64,000 nucleotides of DNA from Synaphobranchus kaupii (Eukaryota; Chordata; Actinopteri; Anguilliformes; Synaphobranchidae): positions 52,411,579 to 52,475,578 of the forward strand of contig CM056379.1 in NCBI GenBank assembly GCA_029718625.1, written 5' to 3'. Below, piece by piece: positions 1 to 14,000 of this stretch. The notes beneath the pieces are model-generated. The model did not search any database, was not told the DNA's origin, and saw only the letters and a program-made list of their open reading frames with translations. Numbering within the stretch: position 1 is the stretch's first letter; each line of letters starts with the position of its first letter. A program made the position numbers and the translations under genes.

Positions 1-670
1 AAACCAGGCTGTATTTAACCTAAACCAACTTCAACTATCAATTTGGAAATCTACACTAGTTGTTCAATCCGTAATGTGGAGGAAGTATTGGGAAGGATTC
101 ATTTGGGGCAGCACCCAAGAGGACACCGCCTAAAATGGAGTCCAAAAATAAAGCCAGTGCTGTGCAAGCCCCATGTGGCAACATGATATTTTACACAAGC
201 ACCTTTGAGACAGCTGGCACAGCATGCTAGTCTGACACTGTCAGTGATATCTGCCTCCTTCAGCCCCCAGAGCAAAAAACAGATGGGGGAGGGGTAGTGG
301 CGAAGGCCAGTGAGATATCAGGGAGGTGAAGGAATTAATGTTAAGATTTTTTTAATTGTACATTTGTATTTTTTACATACTTTTTAAAAGATGTATATTG
401 TACACGTGGGTTGTTTTTGTGGGGATTAATTTTGTTTGAAAGTTTTTCTACCAGTGAGCCAAGAAAGTAATTTTCCCCACACAAGATATTAAAATAAAGC
501 CCTTTTGGTTTATGTGCGTCAGAATGAAGTAATTGCAATAAGTGAAGTCCAACAAATGGCTTGTATGCATGGTATTCCATAAATGTACTTGTGCAAAGAA
601 ATTTTCCATGAACATGCTTTTAGCAAGATGTGGGTGTGCATTAAATGAATTCCGTCAAAAGGTTCATACA
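1..670. other. unassigned flank
   Basis: AT-rich sequence with no recognisable exon, RNA gene or transposon terminus. The 79-codon minus ORF near 341-580 has no family resemblance that I recognise. Confidence 0.4.
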
Positions 671-1722
671 GATTTTAGTGTATTTTATTAAATTCATTGT
701 TTGTCTCGGTGGAATATAGATATCCAAGTTTTCTGAAAGCTACCAATGATTTGCATTTTGATTAAAATATTTTCACTTGCATAAATGTGTATAGAATTTT
801 TAAATAACTTGAACAATAATTTAGAAGTAAGATAATGAAGTTTGCTTTACCTTGACATTAATATAAAGTTAATCAATTGGCCTGGAGGAATTTTTGGACA
901 TGCCCATCACCAACTTACAATTTACATTCTAAAGCTCTTACCAATGTAGTACATCCTGACTTGTGCAAGATCTTTCAACCGCCTTCTACAAAAGCAAATC
1001 AACACTATTATCTTACAAAACAAAACATATTCTTACAAAATTTTTTTTTTTTTTTTTTTTTTTTAAACAAACAGTAGTTCACAACTTGGAAATCCCTGTA
1101 ACTCAATTTCATGAAAAGACAAGCAATCACTCCCTGATTGATTCATATGAATGCTCCTCATGCACAGCCATCAGAAAAAAAACTTCAGAAATGTCACCAG
1201 AAAAATGAATTTCTGCAGCATAAATAAGATGACCACAGGCTCTCCGTTTTACAGCGAAGCCTGCTGGGTGAAAAAGTGATATGGAAGACCACACATAGTA
1301 GCCATGCACATCTCATCCCTACATTGACTGGTTCAGATTGGGACTTTCCAGGTTGAGGACAGGTAGCCGCTGTTCTGCAGGAGGGGTTGGCCTGTGGGCC
1401 ACTCGCACTGCAACGCCCCCCTCGGACTCCCCACCCCTGCTTTGGTGGCCGTCAGTCTCACCTTGTATAGTTGATGTCCAGCCGGGTACAATGGGACGCA
1501 CAAACATAAGTAACCGTGGAGAGTGGAAGTACAGGCAGAGAGAGAACAGAAGGGATGGGTGTACAGGACAGGGCCTGAGATCCAAACAGCATGTATTGTG
1601 CAGTACATGACCGGTGAGATGGGATTAGTGTGGGAGAGGAAAACAATGTACAGCAGTGAGCGCAGGGGAGGGAGAGAACGGGCGGAGGCCGTTTGGTCTG
1701 AGCTCTGGCCGCCCGTCCGGCT
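671..1722 (-). other. probable ccdc47 3' UTR
   Basis: Sequence downstream of the ccdc47 stop. A minus-strand AATAAA (TTTATT on plus, about 684-689) could end the transcript near 670. This is inference from the signal only. It contains a T run at about 1042-1064. Short ORFs on both strands overlap each other and look like chance. Confidence 0.35.
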
Positions 1723-1803
1723 TCACATGGCTTTGACTTTGATCTGCTTCATCTTCATCTGCTTCTTCTCCATCTTCTTCTGCTCCCTGCGCTGAGCAGC
1801 CTC
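1723..1803 (-). CDS. ccdc47: ccdc47 coding exon 12 (C-terminus, stop)
   Basis: 27 codons including the TGA stop at 1723-1725. Starts [20 protein letters not shown] and ends IKVKAM. The acceptor ctgatttcag directly abuts the minisatellite at 1811. Confidence 0.97.
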   Translation of the reverse strand, partial: EAAQRREQKKMEKKQMKMKQIKVKAM

Positions 1804-4800
1804 CTGAAATCAGGGTGGGAGGGGTCAACTACTGTTAAACCAGCAGGGATACAGGGTGGGAGGGGTCAACTACTGTTAAACCAGCAGGGATACAGGGTGG
1901 GAGGGGTCAACTACTGTTAAACCAGCAGGGATACAGGGTGGGAGGGGTCAACTACTGTTAAACCAGCAGGGATACAGGGTGGGAGGGGTCAACTACTGTT
2001 AAACCAGCAGGGATACAGGGTGGGAGGGGTCAACTACTGTTAAACCAGCAGGGATACAGGGTGGGAGGGGTCAACTACTGTTAAACCAGTACAGCTGAAA
2101 TCAGCCGGCATACAGGGTGGGAGGGGTCAACTACTGTTAAACCAGTACAGCTGAAATCAGCAGGCATCCATGAGATAGACACCGGTCTGTTCAAAACATT
2201 ATGGTGACCCAGATAATTGCGTTGTTGGAGGTTATATTGTTAAGTAGGACATTATATGCGTCATGACTGGATTATACCGATTTGAGGGTGAGGCTGTACC
2301 CCTTAATGGGCATCACTGTTGGAGTGAGGATGTCCCCCCCCCCACGTTCAAAAGAATGATCTATTCAGCAGTAGTACTTTAGGAATTTATAGTAGGAATT
2401 CATACCGAATCATCCCCCAGTTTAATTGGCTAAAAAATTATTCTCTCCCTCTCCACCTCAGCTGATGTCTGGTGAGCATTCTGGCGCAAAATGGCTGCCG
2501 TTGCATCACTCAGGTGGGTGCTACACATTGGTGGTGGTTGAGGCGAGTTTCCCCCTCATCATTGTAAAGAGCTTTGAGTGTCAAGAAAGGCGCTATATTA
2601 TATTATTAATTATACAGGTTTTTCTTTCAAATAGATACATAACTTACATAACTTAGCATGGACTGTGACTGTGTGCAGCCTATGGGTGTACCGCTGTTGA
2701 TTTTCACAACTTTGGTGTAAATCAGCAACACGCCACATAATCACTGAGGCAAATTCATTTTAAAATGTGGACAACACAAGTGCAGTTGCAATGCATAAAA
2801 TGAATAGCCAAAACATTCCTGGAGCAGTTCAGTGTCCAGCTTGCTAACAAGAACCCATTAGGCACCATCTGTTCTGCCATCTCCGTTCTTAATAGGGCCC
2901 GGTGTGGAGTCTGGTGCACAGGCCGCACCTTATTGTGTTATATTATACCATCTTGCCCCCACATTAGTATTTTATGCTGATATGGGCCATAGAGGGATTT
3001 AAAATATTTTAGACGCTTACATTAACTAGTTGGCCTTTCTTCAAGCTTTTCATTTGTAACATGTATGTACTTCAGGTATTGGGTGTTGTATCTAGAAAAA
3101 AAACGTGACTGGAGAACACACTGGTGCAAAGGTACTTAAGGGTGCAAAGGGTTATTAAACACCAATGCAGGTTAACAGCTGACCTCAAGGCGGCGCTGTC
3201 TCTCAGGGTCTTCCTCGTTCATGATCCTCTCTTTCTCGGCCCGTTTCTTCTCCTCGCGGCGGGTCTGTGCGGCCTCCTGACGCTGAGCGTGCGTCAGCTT
3301 CAGGAAGTTCTCCTCCACGCGTGCACGGTTCTTATCAGCTTTCTGCTTGCCCTGGAAGTGCAGACCAGACACAGAGGGTCCTGGAATGAGGCTGGAATGC
3401 TCCTGGACACATTCAGGGAAGGACAAATGAACACAAAAACACACAGCTGCATGCGCGGAACTTCACTCACCTCCCTGTTGAGGCGAAACTTCTTGACCTT
3501 GTCAATGCTGTAAATGACCATGTTCATGAGTGGCAGCAGTGTGTCCATGTCTTTGGGGGATGTGTTGCCCATCCCAGGCACTGTTGACACATACAGGGAC
3601 ATCTATGACCATCCCTCAGGGACATCTATGACCATCCCTCACTTACTTCCTTTAATACAGTAAAAACTAATCAACGCAAATAGAATTCTTTACGTACGCA
3701 AAGGGTGCACAAGGGCCGATTTATTTTGGCAATTCATGCCAACTTCTGCGCTCATTTAATTAGCCCAACCATGCATCTTAATGAAAAATGTTTTTTTTAC
3801 CATGGCCTGATACAGTAATAGTAGTACTGAACTGGTATTAGAACAAATTGGCCATAACGAAAGCCAGAATACACTCCTGCCCTCAAATATTGAGCTGTAC
3901 ACAATGTGAACCAAAATTCATTACTGAAGGTAATCGGTCGCAAGCAAGACCATTTCAATTCTGAAATACACCACATCTTCGGACACCTTGAACATAGTGC
4001 TTGAATAGTGTCTCGTCCCATAAAACACTTATTTTTCAGAAGTATGCAGTGAATGTAACTGAATGAAGGTTCAAAGCTGGCTCTTACCATTAAATGTAAA
4101 CAAAAGTGTTTTTTTAGTCTCCGGCAGCTTTAAAGGCTGACCCTCCCTGAGAGAAAGAAAAGCAACAAGAGCCTGAGTCCTGCACAGCAGCACAAACACA
4201 CTACCTGTCTAGTGGTTACAATACAATGGACAGCGTTGGGGAGAACAGACTCACGTACTCTTGCATAAGTTTTGGACCAGAGAATTGGTCCGAGAAATGG
4301 ATGGATTCGATTTTGTCAGCATGATTGGTGAGGAAATGAACCATCTGAAAGAGAAACATACAGCAGTTCCACGTCAGTAGGACACAAACAGCTCTGCAGT
4401 GATATGTTAGCCAAAAGGTCTTATTTATACCGATATGTAGGGAAAAATATCACGACTGATATCTATTGGGTACTGACAAGACAGCAAATCACCAGCAAGG
4501 CCTTGCACCTTCCATGACAAAAACGCATCACATGATCACATGGAAGCTGAACGACCTTGCTGCTGACACCAAATAGATATTAGCGGTGATGTTTTTTCCC
4601 AGAAGCATTTCTCACATGGCCTCTGAAGTTTGGATGTTTACTACTGCATCAGGTATAATTAAAGGAAAAAAACATGAAAATAAAGGCAACACACCACATG
4701 CTGGCAAATGATCATTATTGTATTCGATAATTACCGTTGTGGTAATTATAAGTAATTACAAGTAATAAGTAATATCACATTCATTGGTTATTTTTTATCT

Positions 4801-5044
4801 TCATTTTTGTTAGTCACATTCGTGCAGCAAATCAAATTTGAGAAAACTATATCTTGCACTGAGTCAGAGTTATAAATGTTTTGTTGTGTACTGGCCCTGC
4901 CCTCACCTTGCTGTCCATTACTCCATCCGTCACCTCCCCCATCTCTGTTAGGATTGCCAGGTACTCTGGCAGCCCATATTTGGCCCCCGACTTGGGCTTG
5001 TCACTGCAGAACTCACTCTGTGGACAAGGGACACATACAAATTA

Positions 5045-5086
<42 letters not shown>

Positions 5087-8000
5087 AAAAATAAAAATGA
5101 ATAGCATCAATGCACAAACTGGCAAATATATATAAAAAAACTATTATCAATAACCTTCAATTTAACAATAATCTTTATTTAAAATAAATAACATGAATTC
5201 TCACATGAATTCATAGTCACATAAAAGAAATATTCAAAATATGTAAAATAACCTATATATGTAGAAACCCTCCCTCATGAGAATTGAAATGCTCTGAGAT
5301 TAAAAAGAACCGTCCAAAATAGTATAATTTGGCCAGGGTAATTTCATAGTTTTGAATGGACTTTTTGGCACCAGAGGCTACAATACCTCCTGTGACCACT
5401 GGAGTTTGCGAGCTTCAGGGAGAATGTCGATCCCAGGGCTGCGGTTCAAATCCTTTAAATGTTCTGCCCTCCTGTATTTCCACTCGGTACTTCCACTTGG
5501 GGGAATCCCTTTAGAAACCAGACGTTGTGCATTGCCCTTGTCGAGTGAGGTCCAATCAGTTAGAAATGCAAGTGAAGTACGTTAAATCGGATTGGGCCGC
5601 AGCCTAGGTCCCCTGGTGATAACAGATGGACCGTAGAATTCGGAGAGCTGGACCCCGATACCCCATATTAGCAACGTGAGTTAGTAGCGTCCTATGTGTG
5701 TGGCTATTATTCAAAATAGCTGTCATGTCCATGAACACAGTTTTATTTATTGACATTTCAAGAGAGTCCTTACTTAAAACTTGCAAAAACTAGGCCTGTC
5801 ATTAAAAGATATTAACAGATGGACTAGCTGGCTTGGCAAATAGCAAACCATATCTCATTCATGAAGACATTATCATCGGTTTGTTTACGAGATGGAGTCT
5901 GGTAAGGCTATGTTATTCGACGTTAGCAAACGTTAACGTTTTAAAAATAGATCTGCAAACACTAACATATGGTCTTTTTTAGTAAGCTAACCAAACGTCC
6001 AAATAAGTCCAGTTTCAGCACAGTAGCTAAGTGGTAACTAGCCAGCAAACGTTACGTTAGATGCGCTCGCTTTGGCTCAAAAATGCCTAGTTACAACAGC
6101 ACAGTATTGATTTCACGCTACGGAAGTGGACATTACATTTGAGGTGAGATTAAAGGTTGTATCAGCGATTTTTGGTGGAAACATAAATGATCACATTCAT
6201 CTGATTTTTCCTCACGATCCGCTAGCTGCCCGCCCCATAAGCAGGCCGTCAAAAAAACGCGTCTCTGTAGGCAGCCTATGCTCCGAGATCGTACACAAAA
6301 ACAAATGGTACTACCAACCACTCAAAACCAAAATAAACAGTATTCCAACCAATCACAATGATCTGCACAAACGCTAATACTCTTATCTCGCTGAAATCTT
6401 GACGGATTTACAAACGGTTTGGTTTCTTACAAACGTTATTAACGTGGTTATAATTCTGGATGCTTGAACACTATTTTTTAAAACATAACATAATTATTCA
6501 TAAGTATGTTTGTTTGGGATTTCGCTTCAGAAGTGACGTCACCCAAAAATCGCTGATACAACCTTTAAATTTACTGTTTCAAATTAAATGGCTCAAGCTA
6601 GAGCAGTAGCTGCACAGACAGCAGCAACAGGTGTTTGGGTAACGTTACTTGGGACTTGGCTTCCCACTAACAAATCGCGGGAATAACATGTTTGTTAGAG
6701 AACAGTGATTTTCTTTCCTTCTTTTAAAGTTTAATTATTGTGTCCCTTTTTAGATGGAGCTATACAGCTGACGTCCGTTACGGATAGCCAAATCTAAGGA
6801 TGCGATTAACGTTGCATTGTGCTATATCATTGTGTAGCTAGTTTATTTTTTCAGTTATGGTAGCTATTAGTATTAACACCAAAATAAGGGTAACATTGAT
6901 GTTAACTAACGTTAGCTTTTTACCTAGGAGTAAACATAATCTGAACAAAAACGTCTCCAACGTAAAAAAATTTTTTTTTAAAAAATCAAAATTACTCCCG
7001 CATAGCCTACATAGCGCTGTCTATAAGTCCTTAATTCCAACTTGCAAAAACTAGGCCTGCCTTTAAAAGTATTGATATCAAAATGTGGCCAACTTACAAT
7101 TAACAATATTGCCTATCGTAGCTCACACTAAATAACCTAGCTCTATTCCAAAGCAATGCTATCCAAACTTTCCTAAATTATTTAATGCAACTTGGCCCTG
7201 TGTTTCTTCATCTTAGCATATGAAGAGATTGTGCCTCATGGAACAGCATATGATTTCAATTAATGTTTTTAACAGTTGATGAATAATTACACTCCAGAAA
7301 GGATATGGTTATACTTTGTTGGCAAGTTTACTTTACAAAATGTACAGGTTTTAAAATGTTAACTGCTGCTAGAGATTTCTTTACTATTCATCACAAGCAG
7401 ACATTTATATCAAGAAACATCATGTACAATAGAGAAAGGGGGATGAATAAATAAATGCAGATAAAAATAAGTAATATTTTTAAAATAGCGTACATATAGC
7501 ATTTTTACAAACGTATGCAGACATGTTTGTGGGTCAGATGATGGAAAATAAGTAATAGTACTAATTTTCTTAACATAATAATAGTTATATTTGCGAACAG
7601 AATTTTGTGAACACAAGGATATCTATGCTCTGTAGGACCACACAGGTTTTGATAGAAATCCAAATATTCCAAATAAATAAATCAATAAATAATAATAATA
7701 ATACATTTTATTCATTCTGTGCTTTTCATAGACCCAAAGCAGTGGATGCAGACAATTATTCAAACATGCCCTATAGTGTGGTAATTTTTCTGTTTAATTT
7801 CTAAGTGCAACACATCTGAATCAGAGTATTTCCACAATAAATTATTCTCATTTTGCAGTTTGATGTGGAACATACAGGGCTCTATTTTCAAACCAGCGCA
7901 AGGGGACGGTATAGTCAAACGCAAACTTGTTGACAGCATCAACGTCTTAAAACTGGCGCTATGGCGTTTCTCAGCAATACCGCTAGGATCAACAAATTCT

Positions 8001-11000
8001 CAACATAACATCCTTTCGGTTGCGCTGCAGTGGGATGGGTGGCGCTGTCGGGGGCGTGTTCTAAAATACTTTCGGCTCAGTGACAATTTGAACCAACGAA
8101 AACCCATTGCGTTATGATCAGCTGGAACCACCTCTTAGCGGAAACGCAATAGACTCTGGCAATTTGGTAACTTATTCGTCATGTAGTTCTATGTAGTGTC
8201 TATAGGTGATGCCAACATTACACTTCCATTTAATGAACAAATAGCCTATAATTATTATTAATTAATTAATTTTAATTTAAACTACTAGAATAAAACAGGA
8301 CAGCTTACAAGAAACTTGCGATCATGTAGGCCACTAGCCTATAATATATAAATTACACATTGACACAGTTGAATCATAAGCCTACCATTTGAATCATAAT
8401 TATGCCTACATCACCTAATGTAGGCTAATTAATGCATTCGTCACCTCCTCCCGTGCCTTCCGAACTTCTAGGAGACGAGGTGGTGTGGATTGTGATCCAT
8501 AAATTACTACAGTCCTAGCCTGTACTTCTGTTGCAAGTATGTCTGATTCCTGTGCGGAAAATCTTGTCGTTGACGGTCCAGTGCGTTTGGGTTGCTCATT
8601 ATGAAATTGCATGGAGCGATTGCGTTCCAACGCGATTGCGTTTTAAAGCATGAGAACAACAATTTGATTGGCTACCATAGAGACACACCTTTGACGTTTA
8701 AACCCAGCCTTTTAGCAATACCGCCATAAGGTGCGCCAAGATTGCCGTCATGAAATTACCAAATTTCTCGCCGACACACCCTCAGAGCGATACCGCCAAG
8801 CGATTACTCTTGCGTTAACCATTGCGTTTGGTTTATTAAAATAGAGCCCACAGTTTCATTGACCACATTCTCTTGAGATGGTAAGATGAAGAAACACAGG
8901 GCCAAGTTGCATTAAATAATTTAGGAAAGTTTGGATAGCATTGCTTTGGAATAGAGCTAGTTTATTTAGTGTGAACTACGATAGGCAATATTGTTAGTTG
9001 TAACTTGGCCACATTTTGATATCAATACTTTTAAAGGCAGGCCTTGCAAGTTGGAATTAAGGACTTATAGACAGCGCTATGTAGGCTATGCGTGAGTAAC
9101 TTGGCGGGTTTTTTTTTAACGTCCAAAACGTTTTTGTTCAGATATCACTTATTTTTGGTAGCTAACTAATAATGAACAATGCATCAAGATAATGATATCA
9201 AGAGAGACATGCATACAGAATAGTACATGCATTCCAAATAAGTGCATGCAGACATTCTCATAACCATAACCCCCTCTACTGATGAGAATGATGACATTTC
9301 TCCTATTAGCGATAACCCACAATTACATTAAAAGAGTTTGTAGATGAGCTGTATTTAATGTCTAATGGAATACAATGAACAGCACCACCTGAACTATGGA
9401 TCATGAAGAAGCATGTAAATGAATTAACCAAGTCTATATGGAGACATGCATGCACAATAGGCTAGACGCAAACACATTGTAGCTGAAAGAAATACATACT
9501 ACATACTACTACTAAGAAAGTAGCCTACCAGAGATTATTCTTCTGATTATTATTATTATAATGAAGTGTTTGCAGTAAGATAGTACATTGTCTGCAGAGT
9601 AGCGTAGACTAGAGCAATGTTCGGAGGCTATAGTAATTTTTTTATGTGACTAACCATGAATCAGATATGTTTAGGGAATTGGAGGTTTATAAAGCCGATC
9701 TCTCAAGGCATTGCAGCTTATAGTAGGCTATCGTCAATTCTTAATGTATTATAGTAAATTCTTAATTTTCCTAGTAGTTAATTTTATGGTGACATTGTGT
9801 TATGTGTGAAAAGGATGAACTGAACAGAGCTGAAGTGAAGAAATGAATGAAGACATAATAAAGAAATGTTGGCCGAGGCGAGCGTTGAACGTTCGGCTTC
9901 CACAGTGAGACAAGACCGCGGCGCAATGGACAGCACGCTCCACACAGACTAATATTTTTGTCGCCATTTGTGTGAGATTAAAACATGTAGTCAATGGCAT
10001 TTTTACATTAATGCAAGAACGCGATGTTAACCAGATGATATTCTGCATTGAAACTTTTTTCTTTGCTTGACAAATGGCCATGGGATGCCTGTTCCCATAA
10101 CGTTAGCTAGCCTATTGCATTACTGTCGTGGTGTCCAGTGACTGAATTGTTTCACAGACTACAAGTGAACAGTTAATATTGTAAATGTGTCTTTGCCTTT
10201 GCAATAAAAAAACATTCTTGCATGAGAAAACCAGAAGAAAATGAAATTACACTTTAATATCAACCGGCCGAGGTACGAACCCACGTCTCTCGCAATACTA
10301 AGGCTTGACGCTAACCAGAAGACCAAAGGGTATAATCACGTGATATATGCCATTTGTCAGTGTCGGTCTGACTTTCACCATTTCACTGTAGTACAAGTGA
10401 AATAGGGTATAATCACGTGATATATGCCATTTGTCAGTGTCGGTCTGACTTTCACCATTTCACTGTAGTACAAGTGAAATAGGCTACAAGTGAAACATTG
10501 AACAGTTAATATTGGAAACGTCCGGAGGCTATTGTTTTTTTAAATTTTATTTTATTTTTTAAAGTAACTAACCATGAATCAGATATGTTTGTGGAATTGA
10601 CGGTTTATAAATCCGATCTCTTTGCAGCTTATAGGAGGCTATTATCAATTCTTAATGTAGGCTATTATCGTAAACTCTTAATTTTCCTAGTAGTTAATTT
10701 TATGGTGACATTGTGTTATGTGTGAAAAGGATAAAGTGAACAGAGCTGAAGTGAAGAAATGTTGGCCGAGGCAAGGGTACGTTGAGGTTCGGGTTCCATA
10801 GTCAGTCAGTCATGACCGCAAGAGCAGAGCGTAACACCCTCCCCAAACCAGACAAGAGCTAGCGACCGGTTTGGGGAGGGTGTGATATAGTACAAGTGAA
10901 ATACAAGTGAAACATTGAACAGTTAATATTGGAAACCTCTTTTGCCTTTGCAATAAAAAATACTTTAATGTTTTAATGTGAAAATAATAACAGTCTAAGA

Positions 11001-14000
11001 AATGAAAAGTACTTAACAGTTGCACATTGTTTTTGTGGAAAATAAGCATGTGCCCTGCTGGGCTCGAACCCACAATCCACTGTGTGAGAGACTGCAGTTC
11101 TACCCACAAGGTCACAGTAGCTTCTTGGAAAGCATGAAGCCATTAGCTATATTAACATTAAAAAACATTAGTATGAAGCGTTTTTATTGGATGATAAGCT
11201 TGATGAGCAGGTATACGGACCATACCCTCAAATAATAATTCTCCCCATTGGATAACATCGCGACGGAGGCAGGCAGTTTGACAGGAAAATGAGAAGAAGA
11301 AGAAGAAATAACCCAAGTTTGGGGCTTTATTGTGTGGATGTGTGAAGTTGTATCTGAATGCCGTGTGGTTGCATGAGGTCAGAACATACAGAAGTTAATG
11401 TTTTTAAGGGCTGAGAGTCTATGGTCATTGTGATTACTTCTATAGGAAACCCTGAAAAGTGCCAAACTCTCGGTGCTGTATAGGTATGGGGCATGCCCCA
11501 CCAAGCCATAGCTTGGCGGATGGCATACCTGCCATCCCAATGTTAGATGTCATCAATTGTGAATGAGGTCGCCCACATAATTTTATCCACAGCGTACACC
11601 TTTCCTTGTTTGATTTGGGTTTTGGAAATGGGAAAATTATGAAACTAAGTTTTAAGTTTTATTTTATTTTATTTATTTTTTTTACAATGCTGAATGCTGC
11701 TGTTTAAATTGTTTTAACGTTAAACTGCCGGTCAATAATGGATTTTCATATGGAAATCCGTTATTAATCCTGACAGATTTTCTGAGCACATCCTCACACA
11801 AAATCAATTTTGACAACTGAACTTTTTAATATCAGCACACAAGCAATGATGGATAATGTCAAAATGACACCTTTTGGATTCAGTGGAATTCTAAGATACA
11901 TGTCATTCAGCTAATAAATGAGCAGCCTATCTAATCTGTTGCCCTGGACCATGTATGTAATATGTGACGCCAACACCTCCTTGTGCCTCACCAAGTCCTG
12001 CATCTCCTTCTGCATTCGTGCCATGGCCTTCTTGGTGCCAACTGCAAACACGAATGTGTCCATGTCCTCGTCATTTAGGGTGACTTTGATTTGCTACAGC
12101 AGTTTTGAGAAGCAGAAGACAGAAGAGCGAGTAAAATATCACAAAATCGGTTAACAGCACTGCAATAGATTGTTGCACATTGAGTGTACGTACCACTTGG
12201 TCGCAGATGGGCCTCATCATCCTGGCAAGCACATTGAGCAGGTCTTGCCTCTTCAGAAACTACAACACAGCAGAACACACATCTGCTAAGTGAGAGATTG
12301 GCAGGGCTCTACGCTAACATTTCTTCCTCCAATGTTGAAAAATTTAGCACACTAATGCATCCAATTAGTATTAGTAGATGTGCTCCCAAATACTTTTTTC
12401 AGTTAGCACACATCAATTTTCAGGAGCAAATGCTCCTAAAATGTGAGCACTATAGAGCCCTGACTGGGGCTCATCACTGGCTCCCATCTTTCTTCTGTAT
12501 GTGGACAGAATTACCATCACCACTAAAAAAAAATTGTATGTGTCTTGGATATTTATATTAGACATGGGCATATCTGAAGCCATATTTTTTTCAATGGGAG
12601 TTCCATCTTACAAACAGATCAGTGGGAAGAAAGATGAGAGGGAGGCGAACATGTAGTTGGCACCTTCAGCTGAATGAGCATGCCTTCGCAGCACACGCGT
12701 CCAGAGCACCATAGGTTGTAGATGTGTTCATTCTCCTGGTTCAGCTTTCCGGTGCTTACGGCGTCCTTACTGGTACCATCGTCCCCTGCCAACACACAGA
12801 CAACGGTCTGAGAACCAGTCTCATGAGAAACTATGTAAAGTTTTTAGACTGAGCACACACACAGCCCCTGTCCATGCCAGTCTCCCTATGGTGGATGCAA
12901 ATCAGTGAATGTCAATGAACAAGCTCAAGAGCCTCCAGAGGTTTCTGAGCTCCATCCCACCCCAGCGCTCCCCCTCTCTGCACGTCCTACCCACGAGGGC
13001 GAAGTTGCTCTCCAGCAGTTCCCGGTGCGAGTTAAACCAGGCCTGTGCCAGCCGGTTGTTCTTGTTCTTGCCAATGATGTAGTTCATGATGTAGGCTAGC
13101 AGCCCTGTAACCATCAGGATCTCCATGTAGTAACTCTCCCAGCTGTTCTGCAAATGGGAGGGCACCTAAAAAGGGAACACCACAAAATAAAACCAACGTT
13201 AAATCCAAAGTGCCGAATAATTCACATCTTAAATATAGTGCAATGGTTTCAAACATCGTGTTGTGAACTGCCATGAGAAAGAAATTCAAGCAGTGCATAC
13301 CTGTCAACCTTCCCGTATTTCTCCCATATTTTAACCCCATCTCCCGCTGTCTTCCCGTTTGGTATTTTTTCCCCTTGAATCTCCCGTATTTTGCTTTTAT
13401 AAATATATATATACACAATTGAATGTTGAATAATTAGAATCGGCCTGCTCAGGATGCTTCTGTAGAGCCGTGTTACCAGTAAAGCCCTGCTATACCCACT
13501 CCAGTGCAGCGGGGTGGCAGTATGCAGCACAGTACAGCAAGTAGCATACTTGTATTCGTTCGAGTCTAAGAAGTCTCGAAGTCCGTAAGAGCAGAGTGCT
13601 TGCGACATTGTTGCATTGCGTGAACCTTGAATTTGTTGCCTGTATGAGACTTTGGCGAAATGTAACAAGATAAACTCTTCAGGGTCAATCAGAAAACAAC
13701 TGTAGTGGAATATACAGGTAAGTACTTGGTTTCCTAAACCTATTGAAACGAGAGATTTGAGAAAAAAATTAGGTGTCTTCTAAACTGAAAGTGCATCAGG
13801 TACTGTATATAGTACAGTAAGCAAGGGGAAATGCCGAATGCTTATTTGTCGGCTACAACATTTTAAAAAATGATTGTTTCTATGAACATGATTTTCTTAG
13901 CATGTATAAATGGTGCACTCATCTCCCTTATTTTCAAAGCCCAATGTTGACAGGTATGAACCAGTGCAAGAGAAAATGCTATAAAAAGGGTGGGTGTGAG

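Larger units (their letters stand above)
6941..9141. repeat. 2.2-kb inverted-repeat structure in ccdc47 intron 6
   Basis: A left arm (6941-7215) and a right arm (8882-9141) are reverse complements, with small indels over about 260-275 bp. Both run from ctgaacaaaaacg inward to gggccaagttgc and taagatgaagaaacacagg or their complements. A shorter related fragment lies at about 5760-5812 (aaaacttgcaaaaactaggc). The space between the arms holds 660 bp of AT-rich sequence and a Harbinger-like insertion. Possibly a fold-back DNA transposon; the ends are not defined by a target duplication that I can see. Confidence 0.75.
5094..11991. other. remainder of ccdc47 intron 6
   Basis: Outside the elements listed separately, this 7-kb intron is AT-rich and rich in AACGTTA-type motifs around 5900-6100 and 6600-6920. 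The 9150-9590 and 11130-11990 parts show no recognisable gene or transposon ends. Confidence 0.5.

Noticed and set aside
1811..2167. Possible CRISPR-like regular repeat
   Set aside because: Contiguous 41-bp units with no unique spacers, in a vertebrate intron: a minisatellite.
4876..5088. ORFs ending in poly-Ile or poly-Tyr
   Set aside because: Microsatellite translation.
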